Assembly: GCF_900119165.1 (NCBI RefSeq)
Contig: NZ_FPJG01000006.1
Location: 4,960,001-5,024,000 of the forward strand
Direction: 5' to 3'
DNA length: 64,000 nucleotides
From: Amycolatopsis australiensis
Lineage (GTDB): Bacteria; Actinomycetota; Actinomycetes; Mycobacteriales; Pseudonocardiaceae
Below are positions 8,684 to 18,439 of the stretch, in pieces. The position numbers and the translations under genes are program-made. The notes beneath the pieces were generated by a model that was not told the origin of the DNA, searched no databases, and saw nothing but the letters and a program-made list of their open reading frames with translations. Position 1 is the first letter of the stretch. Every line of letters starts with the position of its first letter.

Positions 8684-9148
8684 GCCTCCCGCCAGGATCC
8701 GTGCGGGCCCTTCCGCCCGGCTGCACGGCCGGCCGGGTGGGTCCGCACGGCCGTTGCCGAGCCGCACGAGAGGACGGCAACCGCTGCCGATGGCCGCGCG
8801 GCCGGAAGATTACCCGATCGTGTATGCAGCTGTGTACACGGGCTTGGCGATGTGCTAACACTAACGGGGTCCTTCGGCTCTCCCTCCCCCTCGGAGCCGG
8901 AGGACCCTTTACTGTCCGGCCGCGGGCGTACTGGGGAAACGCGTCGGCGGCTGCCGTCGCGTGGTGGTTTTCCGGCCGTGACCGGAAAGCCCCCGCGCGA
9001 CCCTGCGGCCGGTCGCGTGGACGTTCTTCACCGCGGCGGCACCGGAAACGCGCTCGCCGGGGTCCTCGCGGTGGTGGTCCGGGAAAGGCCGAACGGCCCG
9101 GCGCGGCGAGCATTGCTGCCGACGCGCCGGGCCGTTCGCGGTGATGGA
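8684..9148. other. Intergenic region after the Cys-rich gene
   Basis: No convincing coding sequence. The middle (about 8815-8870) is locally AT-richer and could hold a promoter, but no gene follows on the plus strand. The right end carries the terminator hairpin described separately. Confidence 0.4.
9090..9138 (-). terminator. Strong hairpin terminator
   Basis: Perfect 16-bp inverted repeat: arms 9090-9105 and 9123-9138 separated by 17 bases. It lies 10 bases beyond the stop of the minus-strand DUF6131 gene. There is no T-run, as is common for actinobacterial terminators. Confidence 0.8.
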
Positions 9149-9304
9149 TCAGTACCAGTGCGCACGCCCACCGATCCGACGGCCGGTGCCGCCCAGGATG
9201 GCCAGCGCGATACCGGCCACCGCGAGAATGATGCCGATGGTGTAAAGCACCGGGATACCCACGATGAACCCGATGACGAGAAGAATTACACCGAGAATGA
9301 TCAC
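9149..9304 (-). CDS. DUF6131 small membrane protein
   Basis: A 51-residue hydrophobic protein with two membrane helices (MIILGVILLVIGFIVG and TIGIILAVAGIALAIL) and a short basic tail GRRIGGRAHWY. It matches the DUF6131 family of tiny actinobacterial membrane proteins with unknown function. The start is GTG at 9302-9304, with AAGGAG eleven bases upstream; upstream in-frame codons sit inside the ribosome site. It lies 120 bases downstream of the ahcY stop and is followed by a strong terminator. Confidence 0.75.
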   Translation of the reverse strand: MIILGVILLVIGFIVGIPVLYTIGIILAVAGIALAILGGTGRRIGGRAHWY

Positions 9305-9424
9305 TTTGACACACACTCCTTCGCACGGGACCCGTCCGGCGTGCCGGCCGGGCGGATGCGCTGTCACGGGGAGGATGGCCATTTTCCCGGTGCGCCAAAC
9401 TGCGTCAAATGGAGCAACCCTGGA

Positions 9425-10885
<1,461 letters not shown>

Positions 10886-10949
10886 GGTTCGGTGCACTCC
10901 GGAGTTCGTCGGGAAACGCTCGGGAGGAACCGCGGTGTGACAACGGAAA

Positions 10950-11034
10950 GGCACCTCCCTCGCGGGAGGCGCCCTTGGAATCGTGGTGCAGGCCGAGCGT
11001 GGCGGAAGAAAATCCGTCGCAGCGCCTCTCGGCC
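10950..11034 (-). promoter_or_regulatory. SAH riboswitch with terminator expression platform
   Basis: On the ahcY sense strand, P1 is GGCCGAG (11028-11034) paired with CTCGGCC (10991-10997). The conserved core GCGCTGCGACGG lies between, with a small CGG/CCG stem. A pseudoknot pairs GAGGCGC (11022-11028) with GCGCCTC (10966-10972), seven matches, one base shared with P1. The downstream pseudoknot strand is also the 5' arm of a 10-bp hairpin (10964-10973 with 10950-10959, one G-U pair, GCGA tetraloop) followed by TTTCCGTTG. SAH binding should stabilise the pseudoknot, prevent this terminator and allow ahcY expression. This matches the known SAH class (RF01057). Confidence 0.88.
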
Positions 11035-11067
11035 CGGAGCCAGGATGGCAAAGCCGCGGCGAGGCTG

Positions 11068-11550
11068 TCAAGCGAGGAAGCGGGCCATGAGCACGTCATC
11101 GACGTCTTCGCCGTCGATGCGGAATTCGCCGCGCAGCACGCCTTCCACGACGAACCCGCACCGCTCGTAGACGCGCCGGGCGCCGGTGTTGGGCCCGAGC
11201 ACGCGCAGCGTCACCTTGCGGGCACCCCGCCGCCGCGCCTCCGCCACGGCGGCCTCGACGAGCTGCCGCGCGATGCCGAGCCGGCGCCGGTCCGGGTCGA
11301 CGGCGAGCCCGTCGATCACCACCACGTGCCGGTGGGCGGGGATGCCGAACCCCGCGCCGAGGCGCACGTACCCGGCGACGGCACCGTCGTGCTCGGCGAC
11401 GAGGACGTCTCCGGGACGGGTGCCGTCGTCGAAGAACGGCGTCCCGGGCGGTGGCGCGGGTGCGGGGGAGACGGCGGGGGTCCACGTGCGCTCGTCGAGC
11501 TTCGCGAGCGCGGCTTCGTCGTCGGCGCGGGCCGCCCTGGTGCTGATCAC
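11068..11550 (-). CDS. GNAT N-acetyltransferase
   Basis: A 160-residue GNAT-fold acetyltransferase. The acetyl-CoA loop [18 protein letters not shown] and the preceding [11 protein letters not shown] strand are clear, and [21 protein letters not shown] is the usual C-terminal motif. The substrate is unknown; it could acetylate a small amine or a protein N-terminus. The start is GTG with a weak AGGATG site. It is 34 bases upstream of the ahcY riboswitch on the same strand, so the ahcY promoter probably overlaps the end of this gene, or the two are co-transcribed. Confidence 0.85.
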   Translation of the reverse strand: MISTRAARADDEAALAKLDERTWTPAVSPAPAPPPGTPFFDDGTRPGDVLVAEHDGAVAGYVRLGAGFGIPAHRHVVVIDGLAVDPDRRRLGIARQLVEAAVAEARRRGARKVTLRVLGPNTGARRVYERCGFVVEGVLRGEFRIDGEDVDDVLMARFLA

Positions 11551-11590
11551 CGGAGCATCCTGCCGGAATCCCGCGCCGGGCGCGAACGGT

Positions 11591-12481
11591 TCAGAGCAGG
11601 TGCGCGCGCCGCCAGATCGCTTCCGACCGGCCGCCGATCAAGTCCGCCTCGCGCAGGAACGGCACGATCTTCTCGGCCATCCAGCGGCGGGTCTCGTGGA
11701 AGTGCGGGTTCGCCAGCGCCGCCGCGCGGCCCGCGCGCGGGTCGATCCCGACGCTGCGGTAGATCCGCGGGTCGACCATGCTGTCGATCACGCCGTAGGC
11801 GACGAGCGCGGTCCGCACCCGGTGCCGCCGCAGCGCCGCCTTCGACAGCTTCGGCGTCTCGCGCAGCACTTCCTCCTTGGCGAAGCGGACGTGCCGGGCC
11901 TCCTCGACGACGTGGATGCGGTTGACCGAGCGGATCAGCGGCTGGATGCCGTCGTCGTCCATCATGGAGCGCTGCAGCCGGTCGGTGGTCTCCTCGGCGA
12001 CCAGCACGCTGGCGAACATCGACGGGCCCGCGGCCGTCGCGCCGAACACCTTCGCGGCGCGGTGCACGACCTTCGGGACGCCGTAGCGGGGCACGCCGAG
12101 CCGTTCGGCGGTCCGCGCGAACATCACCGAGTGCCGGGTCTCGTCGCCGATCTCGGTCAGCGCGTACTGGGCGTGCTCGGTGCGGGCGTCGAGGTCGAAG
12201 ACGTACCGCGCGAGCAGGTGCATGAGGACGATCTCGAACCACAGCCCGACGCTCATGATGCTGGCGATCTCGTGCTTGGACAGCTCGATCCGCTGTTCGG
12301 GGGTGAGCTTCGCCCACAGGTCCGTGCCGTAGAGGGAGACGCGCTCCAGCGGCATGTACGCCTTGCCTTCGGCCAGCGGCGCGTCCCAGTCGACGTCGAC
12401 GTACGGGTCGTAGGAGTTCTTCGCGGAGCTTTTGAGCAGGCGAGCCGCGGTGACGTCCCGGTGCTGGGCCTCGACGCCCAT
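11591..12481 (-). CDS. AurF-like diiron oxygenase
   Basis: A 296-residue protein of the AurF/p-aminobenzoate N-oxygenase-like diiron family. Helical iron-ligand motifs are visible: HEIASIMSVGLWFE, EIGDETRHSVMF and VVEEARHVRFAKEEV, giving the Glu/His set of a ferritin-like four-helix bundle. Members oxidise aryl amines or act in lipid or natural-product oxidation; this substrate is not known. ATG 12481 is preceded by GGAGG. The gene is divergent from a TetR gene, with palindromic sites between them, so it is probably that regulator's target. Confidence 0.85.
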   Translation of the reverse strand: MGVEAQHRDVTAARLLKSSAKNSYDPYVDVDWDAPLAEGKAYMPLERVSLYGTDLWAKLTPEQRIELSKHEIASIMSVGLWFEIVLMHLLARYVFDLDARTEHAQYALTEIGDETRHSVMFARTAERLGVPRYGVPKVVHRAAKVFGATAAGPSMFASVLVAEETTDRLQRSMMDDDGIQPLIRSVNRIHVVEEARHVRFAKEEVLRETPKLSKAALRRHRVRTALVAYGVIDSMVDPRIYRSVGIDPRAGRAAALANPHFHETRRWMAEKIVPFLREADLIGGRSEAIWRRAHLL

Positions 12482-12502
12482 GGCGACCTCCGAAAGTAGG
12501 GG

Positions 12503-12536
12503 GTACACGCTGTACTATCTACTTTGGCACTGTACA
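12503..12536. promoter_or_regulatory. Putative TetR operator between divergent genes
   Basis: GTACACGCTGTAC (12503-12515) is an inverted repeat of GTACA/TGTAC with a 3-base centre. A second palindromic core, TGTACA, lies at 12531-12536. They occupy the 86-base gap between the diiron oxygenase and tetR starts, suiting repression of both. Confidence 0.55.
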
Positions 12537-12567
12537 CCCGCGCACGCACGGTGAGTAGGCTTCCGGG

Positions 12568-13254
12568 GTGACCAAGGTCGACGGGCGGGCGGCGCGCTGG
12601 GCGGGCCAGCAGCAGCGGCGGCGGGCCGAGTTCGTCGACGCCGCCCTGGCGGCCATCGCCGAGCACGGCCCGGACGTCTCGACCGAGCAGATCGCCGAAC
12701 GCGCCGGCGTCGCCCGCACGCGGCTGTACAAGCACTTCGACGGCGCGGCCGACCTGCAGCGGGCGATCGCCGAACGGGCGGCCGAGCTGGTCACGGCCGA
12801 GCTCGAGCCGTTGTGGCACCCCTCGGGGTCACCCAACGAGATGATCTCGACGGTGATCTCGACGCACCTGCGCTGGCTGACCGAGCACGCCCACCTGCAC
12901 CGCTACCTGACCCGCGCGGCACCGGGGCCGACGGACGTCCGCGGCACGATCGCCCGCCACCTCAGCCACCTGTTCACCGGCTACCTGACGGCGTTCGGCC
13001 TGGACCCGGCCCCGGCCGACACGATCGCGTTCGGCCTGGTCGGCTACGTCGAGTCGGCGACGACCCGCTGGCTCGACCACCCCGGCACGCTCACCCGGAC
13101 CCAGCTGACCGACCAGCTGACGGGCACGATCTGGGCGATGCTGGACCACACGCTGCGGGCGGGCGGGGTGCGGCTGGACCCGGACCGGCCGCTGCCGCTG
13201 CCGGAGGGGCTCCAGAACTCTGGCACCCAGGGACGTTGCCCCGAGTTGAGGTGA
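12568..13254 (+). CDS. TetR-family regulator, 3' end altered by IS relic
   Basis: A 228-residue TetR regulator. The helix-turn-helix is VSTEQIAERAGVARTRLYKHF (residues about 33-53), and the C-terminal domain is all-helical. GTG 12568 starts the gene divergently from the diiron oxygenase. The family-like sequence ends near LPLPEGL; the last dozen or so residues (NSGTQGRCPELR) are encoded by the left end of the IS481 relic, including its 12-base terminal repeat. The original C-terminus has therefore been replaced, probably without loss of the regulatory core. It likely represses the adjacent oxygenase. Confidence 0.85.
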   Translation: MTKVDGRAARWAGQQQRRRAEFVDAALAAIAEHGPDVSTEQIAERAGVARTRLYKHFDGAADLQRAIAERAAELVTAELEPLWHPSGSPNEMISTVISTHLRWLTEHAHLHRYLTRAAPGPTDVRGTIARHLSHLFTGYLTAFGLDPAPADTIAFGLVGYVESATTRWLDHPGTLTRTQLTDQLTGTIWAMLDHTLRAGGVRLDPDRPLPLPEGLQNSGTQGRCPELR

Positions 13255-13749
13255 CCGGTGGCGGCCCGGTCCCACGCGCCCGGCTGCGGCTCGCGCGGCT
13301 GGTCGTCGAGCAGGGCTGGAGCTGCGCCGAGGCAGTGAAGATGTTCATGGTCGCGGGCGAGACTGCCCGGAAGTGGGCACAGCGTTGCCGCGCCGAGGGC
13401 GAAGCCGGGACGGCTGGTCGAAGCTCACGTCCACGCCGCAGCCCGAGCCGGCGGTGCGGGCGGTCGTGCGGCTGCGGTGGCGGCGCCGGCTGGGCCCGGT
13501 TCAGGTCGGCGGCCGGCCCGCCCTCCCCGCCTCGACGGTGCACGCGGTGCCGGCGCGCCCGCAGCTTCGACTACAAGCCCCGCACCGGCACCGCCGTGCT
13601 GCGCAGCACCCCGAAACGAACCCGCCCCTACCGGCCGCAAACCAACGGCGAGATCGAACGGTTCCACCGCACGCTGGCCGCGAGCGGCCACCAGCCCCGC
13701 TCATCCATCGAAGGCCAGCCACCCATCACCCTGCTGCCAACGTCCCTGG
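13227..13749 (+). mobile_element. IS481-family insertion sequence relic
   Basis: A decayed IS481-type transposase, readable in pieces. 13260-13440 encodes the N-terminal helix-turn-helix (LVVEQGWSCAEAVKMFMVAG, WAQRCRAEGEAG). About 13450-13570, in another frame, encodes LGPVQVGGRPALPASTVHAV. About 13605-13745, back in the first frame, encodes TRPYRPQTNGEIERFHRTL with the last catalytic Glu, then GQPPITLLPTSLDG. The first two catalytic Asp and most of the core are deleted. CCAGGGACGTTG at 13227-13238 recurs inverted at 13738-13749, marking likely ends. The element cannot transpose by itself. Confidence 0.8.
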
Positions 13750-13799
13750 ACGGCACATTCGGAACTGTGGCGCCCACCGGCGGCGCGGCCGTGCGCCGA

Positions 13800-14849
13800 T
13801 CACGGGTCGCCGCTGCCGGAGGCGCTCTCTTCGCGCGGGAACTCCGCGCGGACGCCGAGCAGCCGCACCGGGCGGGTCAGCTCGAACATGCCCAGCACCT
13901 CCTGTGCGGCCCGGTCGATCTCCGCGGCGTCCGACGTCGGTTCCGGCAGGGTGACGCTGTGCGTGTGCGTCAGGAACGGCACGAACCGCACCTTCACCGC
14001 GATCCGCGCCGCCGGGCGGCCTTCGTCGAGGACATCCCGGGCGACCCGCTTCGCCAGCGCCGCCACCTCCGCCGCCATCTCCGCCGGGTCCGTGAGGTCG
14101 CGCTGGAACGTCGTCTCGCGGCTGCGGGAGCGGGCCACCCACGGTGTCGCGCTCACCTCCGCGTCGCTGATGCCGCCGCCGAGCAGCCGCAGCCACGGGC
14201 CGGTCTTCGGGCCGAACCGCGCGGCGAGCTCGGCCGGATCGGCGCCCGCCAGGTCGAGGACCGTGTGGACGCCCAGCTCGGCGAGTTTCTTCGCCGTCTT
14301 GCCGCCGATGCCCCACAGCGCGTCGGTCGGCCGGGCGGCCATCACGTCCCACCAGTTCTCCCGCGTCAGCCGGTAGATCCCGCCCGGCTTGCCGAACCCG
14401 GTGGCGAGCTTGGCCCGCAGCTTGTTGTCGCCGATCCCGACCGCGCACGACAACCCGGTCTCCCGCGCGATCGCCGCCTTGATCGCGGCCGCCAGCGCCT
14501 CGGGGTCGTCGGCCTCCGCGCCGACGAACGCCTCATCCCAGCCGAGCACCTCCACGACCACCGGGAACTCCCGCACGACCGCCATCACGCGCGCCGAGAC
14601 CTCGAGGTAGGCGTCCGGGTCGCTGGGCAGGAAAACGGCGTCCGGGCAGCGCTTCGCGGCGATCCGCAGCGGCATGCCGGACCGGATCCCGAACTCGCGC
14701 GCCTCGTACGACGCGGTCGCGACCACGGCACGCTCGGCGGGGTCGCCGTTGCCGCCGACCACGACGGGCTTGCCGCGCAGCTCCGGGTGACGGGCGATCT
14801 CGACCGCGGCGATGAACTGGTCGAGGTCGACGTGCAGGACCCACTTCAC
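13800..14849 (-). CDS. dinB: DNA polymerase IV, DinB2 type
   Basis: A 349-residue Y-family polymerase. The N-terminus WVLHVDLDQFIAAVE holds the first catalytic Asp (residue 8), and GWDEAFVG holds the second acidic pair. A helix-hairpin-helix (WGIGGKTAKKLAELGV) and the little-finger domain follow. Sequence style matches mycobacterial DinB2 rather than DinB1. The steric-gate position, Phe in E. coli DinB (FF) and Leu in M. smegmatis DinB2, is Ile13 here, so weak discrimination against ribonucleotides is predicted. There is no obvious C-terminal beta-clamp motif. The GTG start is at 14849. The IS481 relic lies 50 bases downstream. Confidence 0.92.
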   Translation of the reverse strand: MKWVLHVDLDQFIAAVEIARHPELRGKPVVVGGNGDPAERAVVATASYEAREFGIRSGMPLRIAAKRCPDAVFLPSDPDAYLEVSARVMAVVREFPVVVEVLGWDEAFVGAEADDPEALAAAIKAAIARETGLSCAVGIGDNKLRAKLATGFGKPGGIYRLTRENWWDVMAARPTDALWGIGGKTAKKLAELGVHTVLDLAGADPAELAARFGPKTGPWLRLLGGGISDAEVSATPWVARSRSRETTFQRDLTDPAEMAAEVAALAKRVARDVLDEGRPAARIAVKVRFVPFLTHTHSVTLPEPTSDAAEIDRAAQEVLGMFELTRPVRLLGVRAEFPREESASGSGDP

Positions 14850-14864
14850 CCGGCCCAGTCTGCC

Positions 14865-15128
14865 TCAGATCCGGTGGCGCGCCACGTGGGTCCAGACGGT
14901 GCCGGTGAGCGCGAGGATCCCGCAGAGCGTGATCCCGGGATCGGGCAGGACCAGCCCCAGGACCAGCAGCATCACCGCGAGGACGTCGACGACGATCAGG
15001 AAGGCGCTCCGCAGCGCCCGCGACTTCGGGCGCTTGCCGTCGCGCAGGGCGGCGGCCAGGTCGGGGTCACTGAGTTCGAGGCTGCGCTCGATCTTTTCGA
15101 GCTCCGTGCGGTCGTGGTGGCTGAGCAT
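14865..15128 (-). CDS. DUF3040 membrane protein
   Basis: An 87-residue DUF3040 protein. The N-terminal motif MLSHHDRTELEKIERSLELSDPDLAAAL is the family signature, and two membrane helices follow (SAFLIVVDVLAVMLLVLGLVL and GITLCGILALTGTVW). The function is unknown; the family is widespread in actinobacteria. AAGGAG lies upstream of the ATG. dinB begins 15 bases downstream on the same strand, so the two may share a transcript. Confidence 0.88.
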   Translation of the reverse strand: MLSHHDRTELEKIERSLELSDPDLAAALRDGKRPKSRALRSAFLIVVDVLAVMLLVLGLVLPDPGITLCGILALTGTVWTHVARHRI

Positions 15129-15358
15129 CGGGGTACTCCTTCGGCGCCGGACCCGCCGTATCGCCAGAGCGAATACCCAATCGTCCTCCCGGCGAACCGC
15201 CGTTCGACTTCTTGTTTGATGCTTTTCCCTGCTCCGACCGGGTGATCCTCGCTCCGTGACGGGTCCGCCGCGCGCTACGTTCGCCCGGCACGAGGCCGGT
15301 GAGGCCGGCTTCGCGCCGGTTCGTGGCCGGTCAGACCTTCAAACAGCCGGAGGACCCG

Positions 15359-16417
15359 ATGACCCTGCCCACCGAACCGATCGGCAGCATCCCGCGCCCG
15401 GGCTACCTCGTCGAGGGGCTCGGCGCGTTCGCCGCCGGGCGGATCGACGCCGCCGCGCTCGCCGAGCTGGAGGACCGGGCGCTGGCCGACACGGTCCGCC
15501 GGTTCGAGGAGACCGGCTCACCGGTGCTGACCGACGGCGAACAGGGCAAACCGAGCTTCGCGACCTACCCGCTGGCCGGGCTGACCGCGCTGGCGCCCGA
15601 CGGTGTCGTCATCCCGTTCGCCGACGGCCACACCCGGCAGCTGCCGCGGCTGACCGCCGGGCCGTTCCGCTACGCGACCCACGCCGACTCCTACCTGACC
15701 CGGGCGAAGGCGCTCACCACCAAGCCGGTCAAGCAGGCCGTGATCGCCGCGTCGGCCCTGTCGCTGATCTACCCGGGCGACGGCATCGACGGCTATCCGC
15801 GGGAGCGGTTCCTCGCCGACCTGGTGGACGTGGCCGAGGCGGACATCCGCCGCAGCCTCGACGCGGGAGCGCACTCGGTGCAGATCGACTTCACCGAAGG
15901 ACGGCTCTCCCTGAAGCTCGACCCGTCGGGTGGGCTGCTGCGGCAGTTCGTCGACCTCAACAACGCGGTCCTGGAGCGGTTCACGGCGCAGGAACGCGCG
16001 AAGATCGGCGTCCACACGTGCCCGGGCGGCGACCAGGACTCGGTGCACAGCCTCGACGTCTCCTACGCGGGCTTGCTGCCCGCGTTGTTCTCGCTCAAGG
16101 CAGGCGCCTTCTACGTCCAGCTCGCCAGCGAGGCCGACCCCGAAGCCGCGCTGGCGGTGATCCGCGACCACCTGAAGGCAGGCCAGCGGATCTTCGTCGG
16201 GGTGACCGACCCGATCGATCCGCGGGTGGAGACGCCGGAGGAGGTCCGCGACCGGGTGCTGGCCGCGGCGAAGTTCCTGCCCGCCGACCGGCTCGGCACG
16301 TGCGACGACTGCGGGTTCTCGCCGTTCGCCGACGACACGTCCACCTCGCGTGACATCGCGTTCGCGAAGATCCGGGCACGCGTCGAGGGCACCCGGCTGG
16401 CGGCCGAGCAGCTGTGA
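15359..16417 (+). CDS. MetE-like cobalamin-independent methyltransferase
   Basis: A 352-residue protein related to the C-terminal catalytic barrel of MetE. Zinc-binding motifs are visible: HTCPGGD near residue 218 and the Cys of GTCDDCGFSPF near residue 325. It lacks the N-terminal half of true MetE (about 750 residues), so it belongs to the short core-MetE-like group whose methyl donor need not be methyl-tetrahydrofolate. ATG 15359 is preceded by GGAGG. Shortened MetE homologues are often misannotated as full methionine synthase; methyl transfer to a thiol is the safer statement. Confidence 0.82.
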   Translation: MTLPTEPIGSIPRPGYLVEGLGAFAAGRIDAAALAELEDRALADTVRRFEETGSPVLTDGEQGKPSFATYPLAGLTALAPDGVVIPFADGHTRQLPRLTAGPFRYATHADSYLTRAKALTTKPVKQAVIAASALSLIYPGDGIDGYPRERFLADLVDVAEADIRRSLDAGAHSVQIDFTEGRLSLKLDPSGGLLRQFVDLNNAVLERFTAQERAKIGVHTCPGGDQDSVHSLDVSYAGLLPALFSLKAGAFYVQLASEADPEAALAVIRDHLKAGQRIFVGVTDPIDPRVETPEEVRDRVLAAAKFLPADRLGTCDDCGFSPFADDTSTSRDIAFAKIRARVEGTRLAAEQL

Positions 16418-16429
16418 GGCGGCGGGGCC

Positions 16430-17062
16430 TCACGCCGTTTCGGCGGCGACCTTCAGGCCGAGTGCGACGAGCACGCTGCCGAGCACAGCGTCGAGGCCCC
16501 GGCGCACGCGGGCGGAGCCGAAGAACCGGCGCAGCGCGCCGACGACGAGCGCGAGGGTGACGAACCACAGCACGGTGCCGGCGGTGGCGATGGCGGCCAG
16601 TTCGAGGGTCTGCAGGGTGGCGCCGCCGGCGGGGAGGAACTGGGGGAGCAGCGCGAGGAAGTACACGGCGACCTTGGGGTTGAGCAGGTTGGTGAACAAT
16701 CCCTGCCGGAAGGCGGCGGCGGCCGTGAGCGGCCGGGCGCTCGTCGCCTCGCCGAGGTCCCGGTACTCCCCGCGGCGCACGGCCAGCCACGCCTTGACAC
16801 CGAGGAAGACGAGGTAGGCGCCGCCGACGAGCTTGACGACGCTGAAGGCGACGGCGGAGGCCGTCAGCACGGCCGCCACCCCGAACGCGATGGCGACGAC
16901 CCAGGCGAAGACGCCCAGCGCGATCCCGGCGCCGGCGGCGATCCCGGCCCGCCGCCCGCCGGTGAGCGACGAGCGCGTGACCACGACGAAGTCCGGCCCG
17001 GGCGACATCGCGCCGAGGATGACGACGAGCAGGAACGCAGCGGCGGTGGCAGCCGGGAGCAC
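16430..17062 (-). CDS. LysE/RhtB-family amino-acid exporter
   Basis: A 210-residue integral membrane protein with about six helices. The family motif GAMSPGPDFVVVTRSSLTGGRRAGIAAGAGIALG sits after the first helix, and NLLNPKVAVYFLALLPQF is the second conserved block. These carriers export amino acids or related metabolites. GTG 17062 is chosen because the protein then begins at the first helix, as in homologues; GTG 17089 is an alternative. The gene converges with the MetE-like gene, ending 12 bases from its stop. Confidence 0.9.
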   Translation of the reverse strand: MLPAATAAAFLLVVILGAMSPGPDFVVVTRSSLTGGRRAGIAAGAGIALGVFAWVVAIAFGVAAVLTASAVAFSVVKLVGGAYLVFLGVKAWLAVRRGEYRDLGEATSARPLTAAAAFRQGLFTNLLNPKVAVYFLALLPQFLPAGGATLQTLELAAIATAGTVLWFVTLALVVGALRRFFGSARVRRGLDAVLGSVLVALGLKVAAETA

Positions 17063-17182
17063 GATCCGAGGATACGGCCCGCGCGCCACGGATTTCCGGC
17101 CGCGGGTGTGGCCACGGCCACGCGCCGGCGGGAAGAACCGGGCACCCGTTCGTGTTCGATCAAGCGACGTCCCGGCCGTGAT

Positions 17183-17196
17183 GTTCGAATTCGAAC
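17183..17196. promoter_or_regulatory. Perfect palindrome upstream of ribA
   Basis: GTTCGAATTCGAAC is a 14-base perfect palindrome, 43 bases upstream of the ribA start. It is a plausible operator. Its half-sites are in the opposite order from an actinobacterial LexA box, so it is not an SOS site. Confidence 0.45.
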
Positions 17197-17238
17197 TTCC
17201 GGTAGGGTCGATCTCGCAGGCGATCCAGGGGAGCGAGC

Positions 17239-17844
17239 ATGACGGCTGAGGTGCGGACGCGGGTGCGGATCCCGCTGCGGCTCGACGGCGGTGCCGCGGT
17301 CGACGCCGAGGCCGTCACGTTCCGCGGTCTCGCCGACGGCGGCGAGCACCTCGCGTTCGTCCTCGGCACGCCCGGCGACGTGCCGCTCGTGCGGCCGCAC
17401 TCCGAGTGCCTCACCGGCGACGTCTTCGGGTCCGCGCGCTGCGACTGCGGGCCGCAACTGGCCGAGGCCGTCCGGCGCATCTCCGAAACCGGTGGCTACC
17501 TGCTCTACCTGCGCCAGGAGGGCCGGGGCATCGGCCTGTACAACAAGCTCGACGCGTACGCCTTGCAAGACGGCGGCCTCGACACGTACGCGGCGAACGC
17601 GGCGCTCGGCCTGCCCGAAGACGCGCGCGACTACACCGTCGCCGCCCAGATGCTGGCGGCGCTGGGCGTGCCGGAGGTCGACCTGCTGTCGAACAACCCG
17701 GACAAGGCGGCGCAGCTGAAGGCGGCGGGGATCGTCGTCCGCGCGCAGGTGCCGACCGGCGTGTTCGCCACCGAGACCAACGTCCGGTACCTGCGGGCGA
17801 AGGCCGAGCAGACCGGACACACGCTGCCCGGCCTGGCCAGCTAG
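17239..17844 (+). CDS. ribA: GTP cyclohydrolase II
   Basis: A 201-residue stand-alone RibA converting GTP to 2,5-diamino-6-ribosylamino-pyrimidinone phosphate, the first step of riboflavin synthesis. The zinc-binding cysteines lie in [20 protein letters not shown], and the GTP-binding motif [14 protein letters not shown] follows. Length equals the E. coli enzyme. Many actinobacteria encode RibA fused to RibB; this is a separate single-domain copy outside a rib operon, so it may be accessory or serve secondary metabolism. No FMN riboswitch is seen upstream. The stop overlaps the convergent marR stop by four bases. Confidence 0.95.
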   Translation: MTAEVRTRVRIPLRLDGGAAVDAEAVTFRGLADGGEHLAFVLGTPGDVPLVRPHSECLTGDVFGSARCDCGPQLAEAVRRISETGGYLLYLRQEGRGIGLYNKLDAYALQDGGLDTYAANAALGLPEDARDYTVAAQMLAALGVPEVDLLSNNPDKAAQLKAAGIVVRAQVPTGVFATETNVRYLRAKAEQTGHTLPGLAS

Positions 17845-18374
17845 GCGAGGCGCTGGGCGCCCGCCGCGGCGGGGCCCGTCGTGAGCTTCTCCAGCAGTCC
17901 GATCAGGACGGTCTGTTCCGACGGCGTCAGCGATGCGGCCCAGGCCCGCTCGCGCGTGTTGTGCGCCTGGTAGGCGTCCGTCACCGCCGTGTGGCCCGCT
18001 TCCGTCAGCGCCAGGCGGACCGCGCGGCGGTCGTGGGGGACCTGCGCGCGCGTCACCAGCCCGTCCCGTTCCAGGGTCTTGACCAGCGCCGACACCGCCG
18101 CGCGGCTCATCCCGGCCAGGCGTGCCGCGTGGCGGGACTCGAGCGGGCCGGCCAGCCACAGCACGAACAGCACCCGGAACCCGCCCCAGCTCAGGCCGCG
18201 CGGCCGGTGCACCGTCGACTCCCAGTCGTAGACCAGCGCGCCCGCCAGCCGGTGCAGGGTGAGGCCGAGGCGCATCGCGACCGGGTCGGTGTCCGGCAGC
18301 TCCGCCTTCGTCTTCCCGATCGCGTAGTCGACGAACGAGAGGTAGTCGAGGTCTTCGGCCGGTCGGTCGGTCAT
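17841..18374 (-). CDS. MarR-family regulator
   Basis: A 177-residue MarR protein. The winged helix contains [30 protein letters not shown] followed by the wing [14 protein letters not shown]. It is divergent from the MBL-fold/monooxygenase operon, and a perfect inverted repeat lies between them, so it probably represses that operon and itself in response to a phenolic ligand. The ligand class is inferred from the neighbouring ring hydroxylase. Confidence 0.92.
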   Translation of the reverse strand: MTDRPAEDLDYLSFVDYAIGKTKAELPDTDPVAMRLGLTLHRLAGALVYDWESTVHRPRGLSWGGFRVLFVLWLAGPLESRHAARLAGMSRAAVSALVKTLERDGLVTRAQVPHDRRAVRLALTEAGHTAVTDAYQAHNTRERAWAASLTPSEQTVLIGLLEKLTTGPAAAGAQRLA

Positions 18375-18439
18375 GCGGCCCAGGTTAGGCGAAGGGGTTC
18401 CCCGCGGCGTCCCGGCGGGCTACTGTGATCCGCACGATA

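Noticed and set aside
12813..15245. An 810-codon plus-strand frame through tetR, the IS relic and dinB
   Set aside because: It covers parts of other real genes in the wrong frame or strand; only the fragments in 13227-13749 have transposase similarity.
17183..17196. LexA (SOS) box reading of the ribA palindrome
   Set aside because: Actinobacterial SOS boxes have TCGAAC then GTTCGA with four bases between. Here the half-sites are in the reverse order and adjacent.
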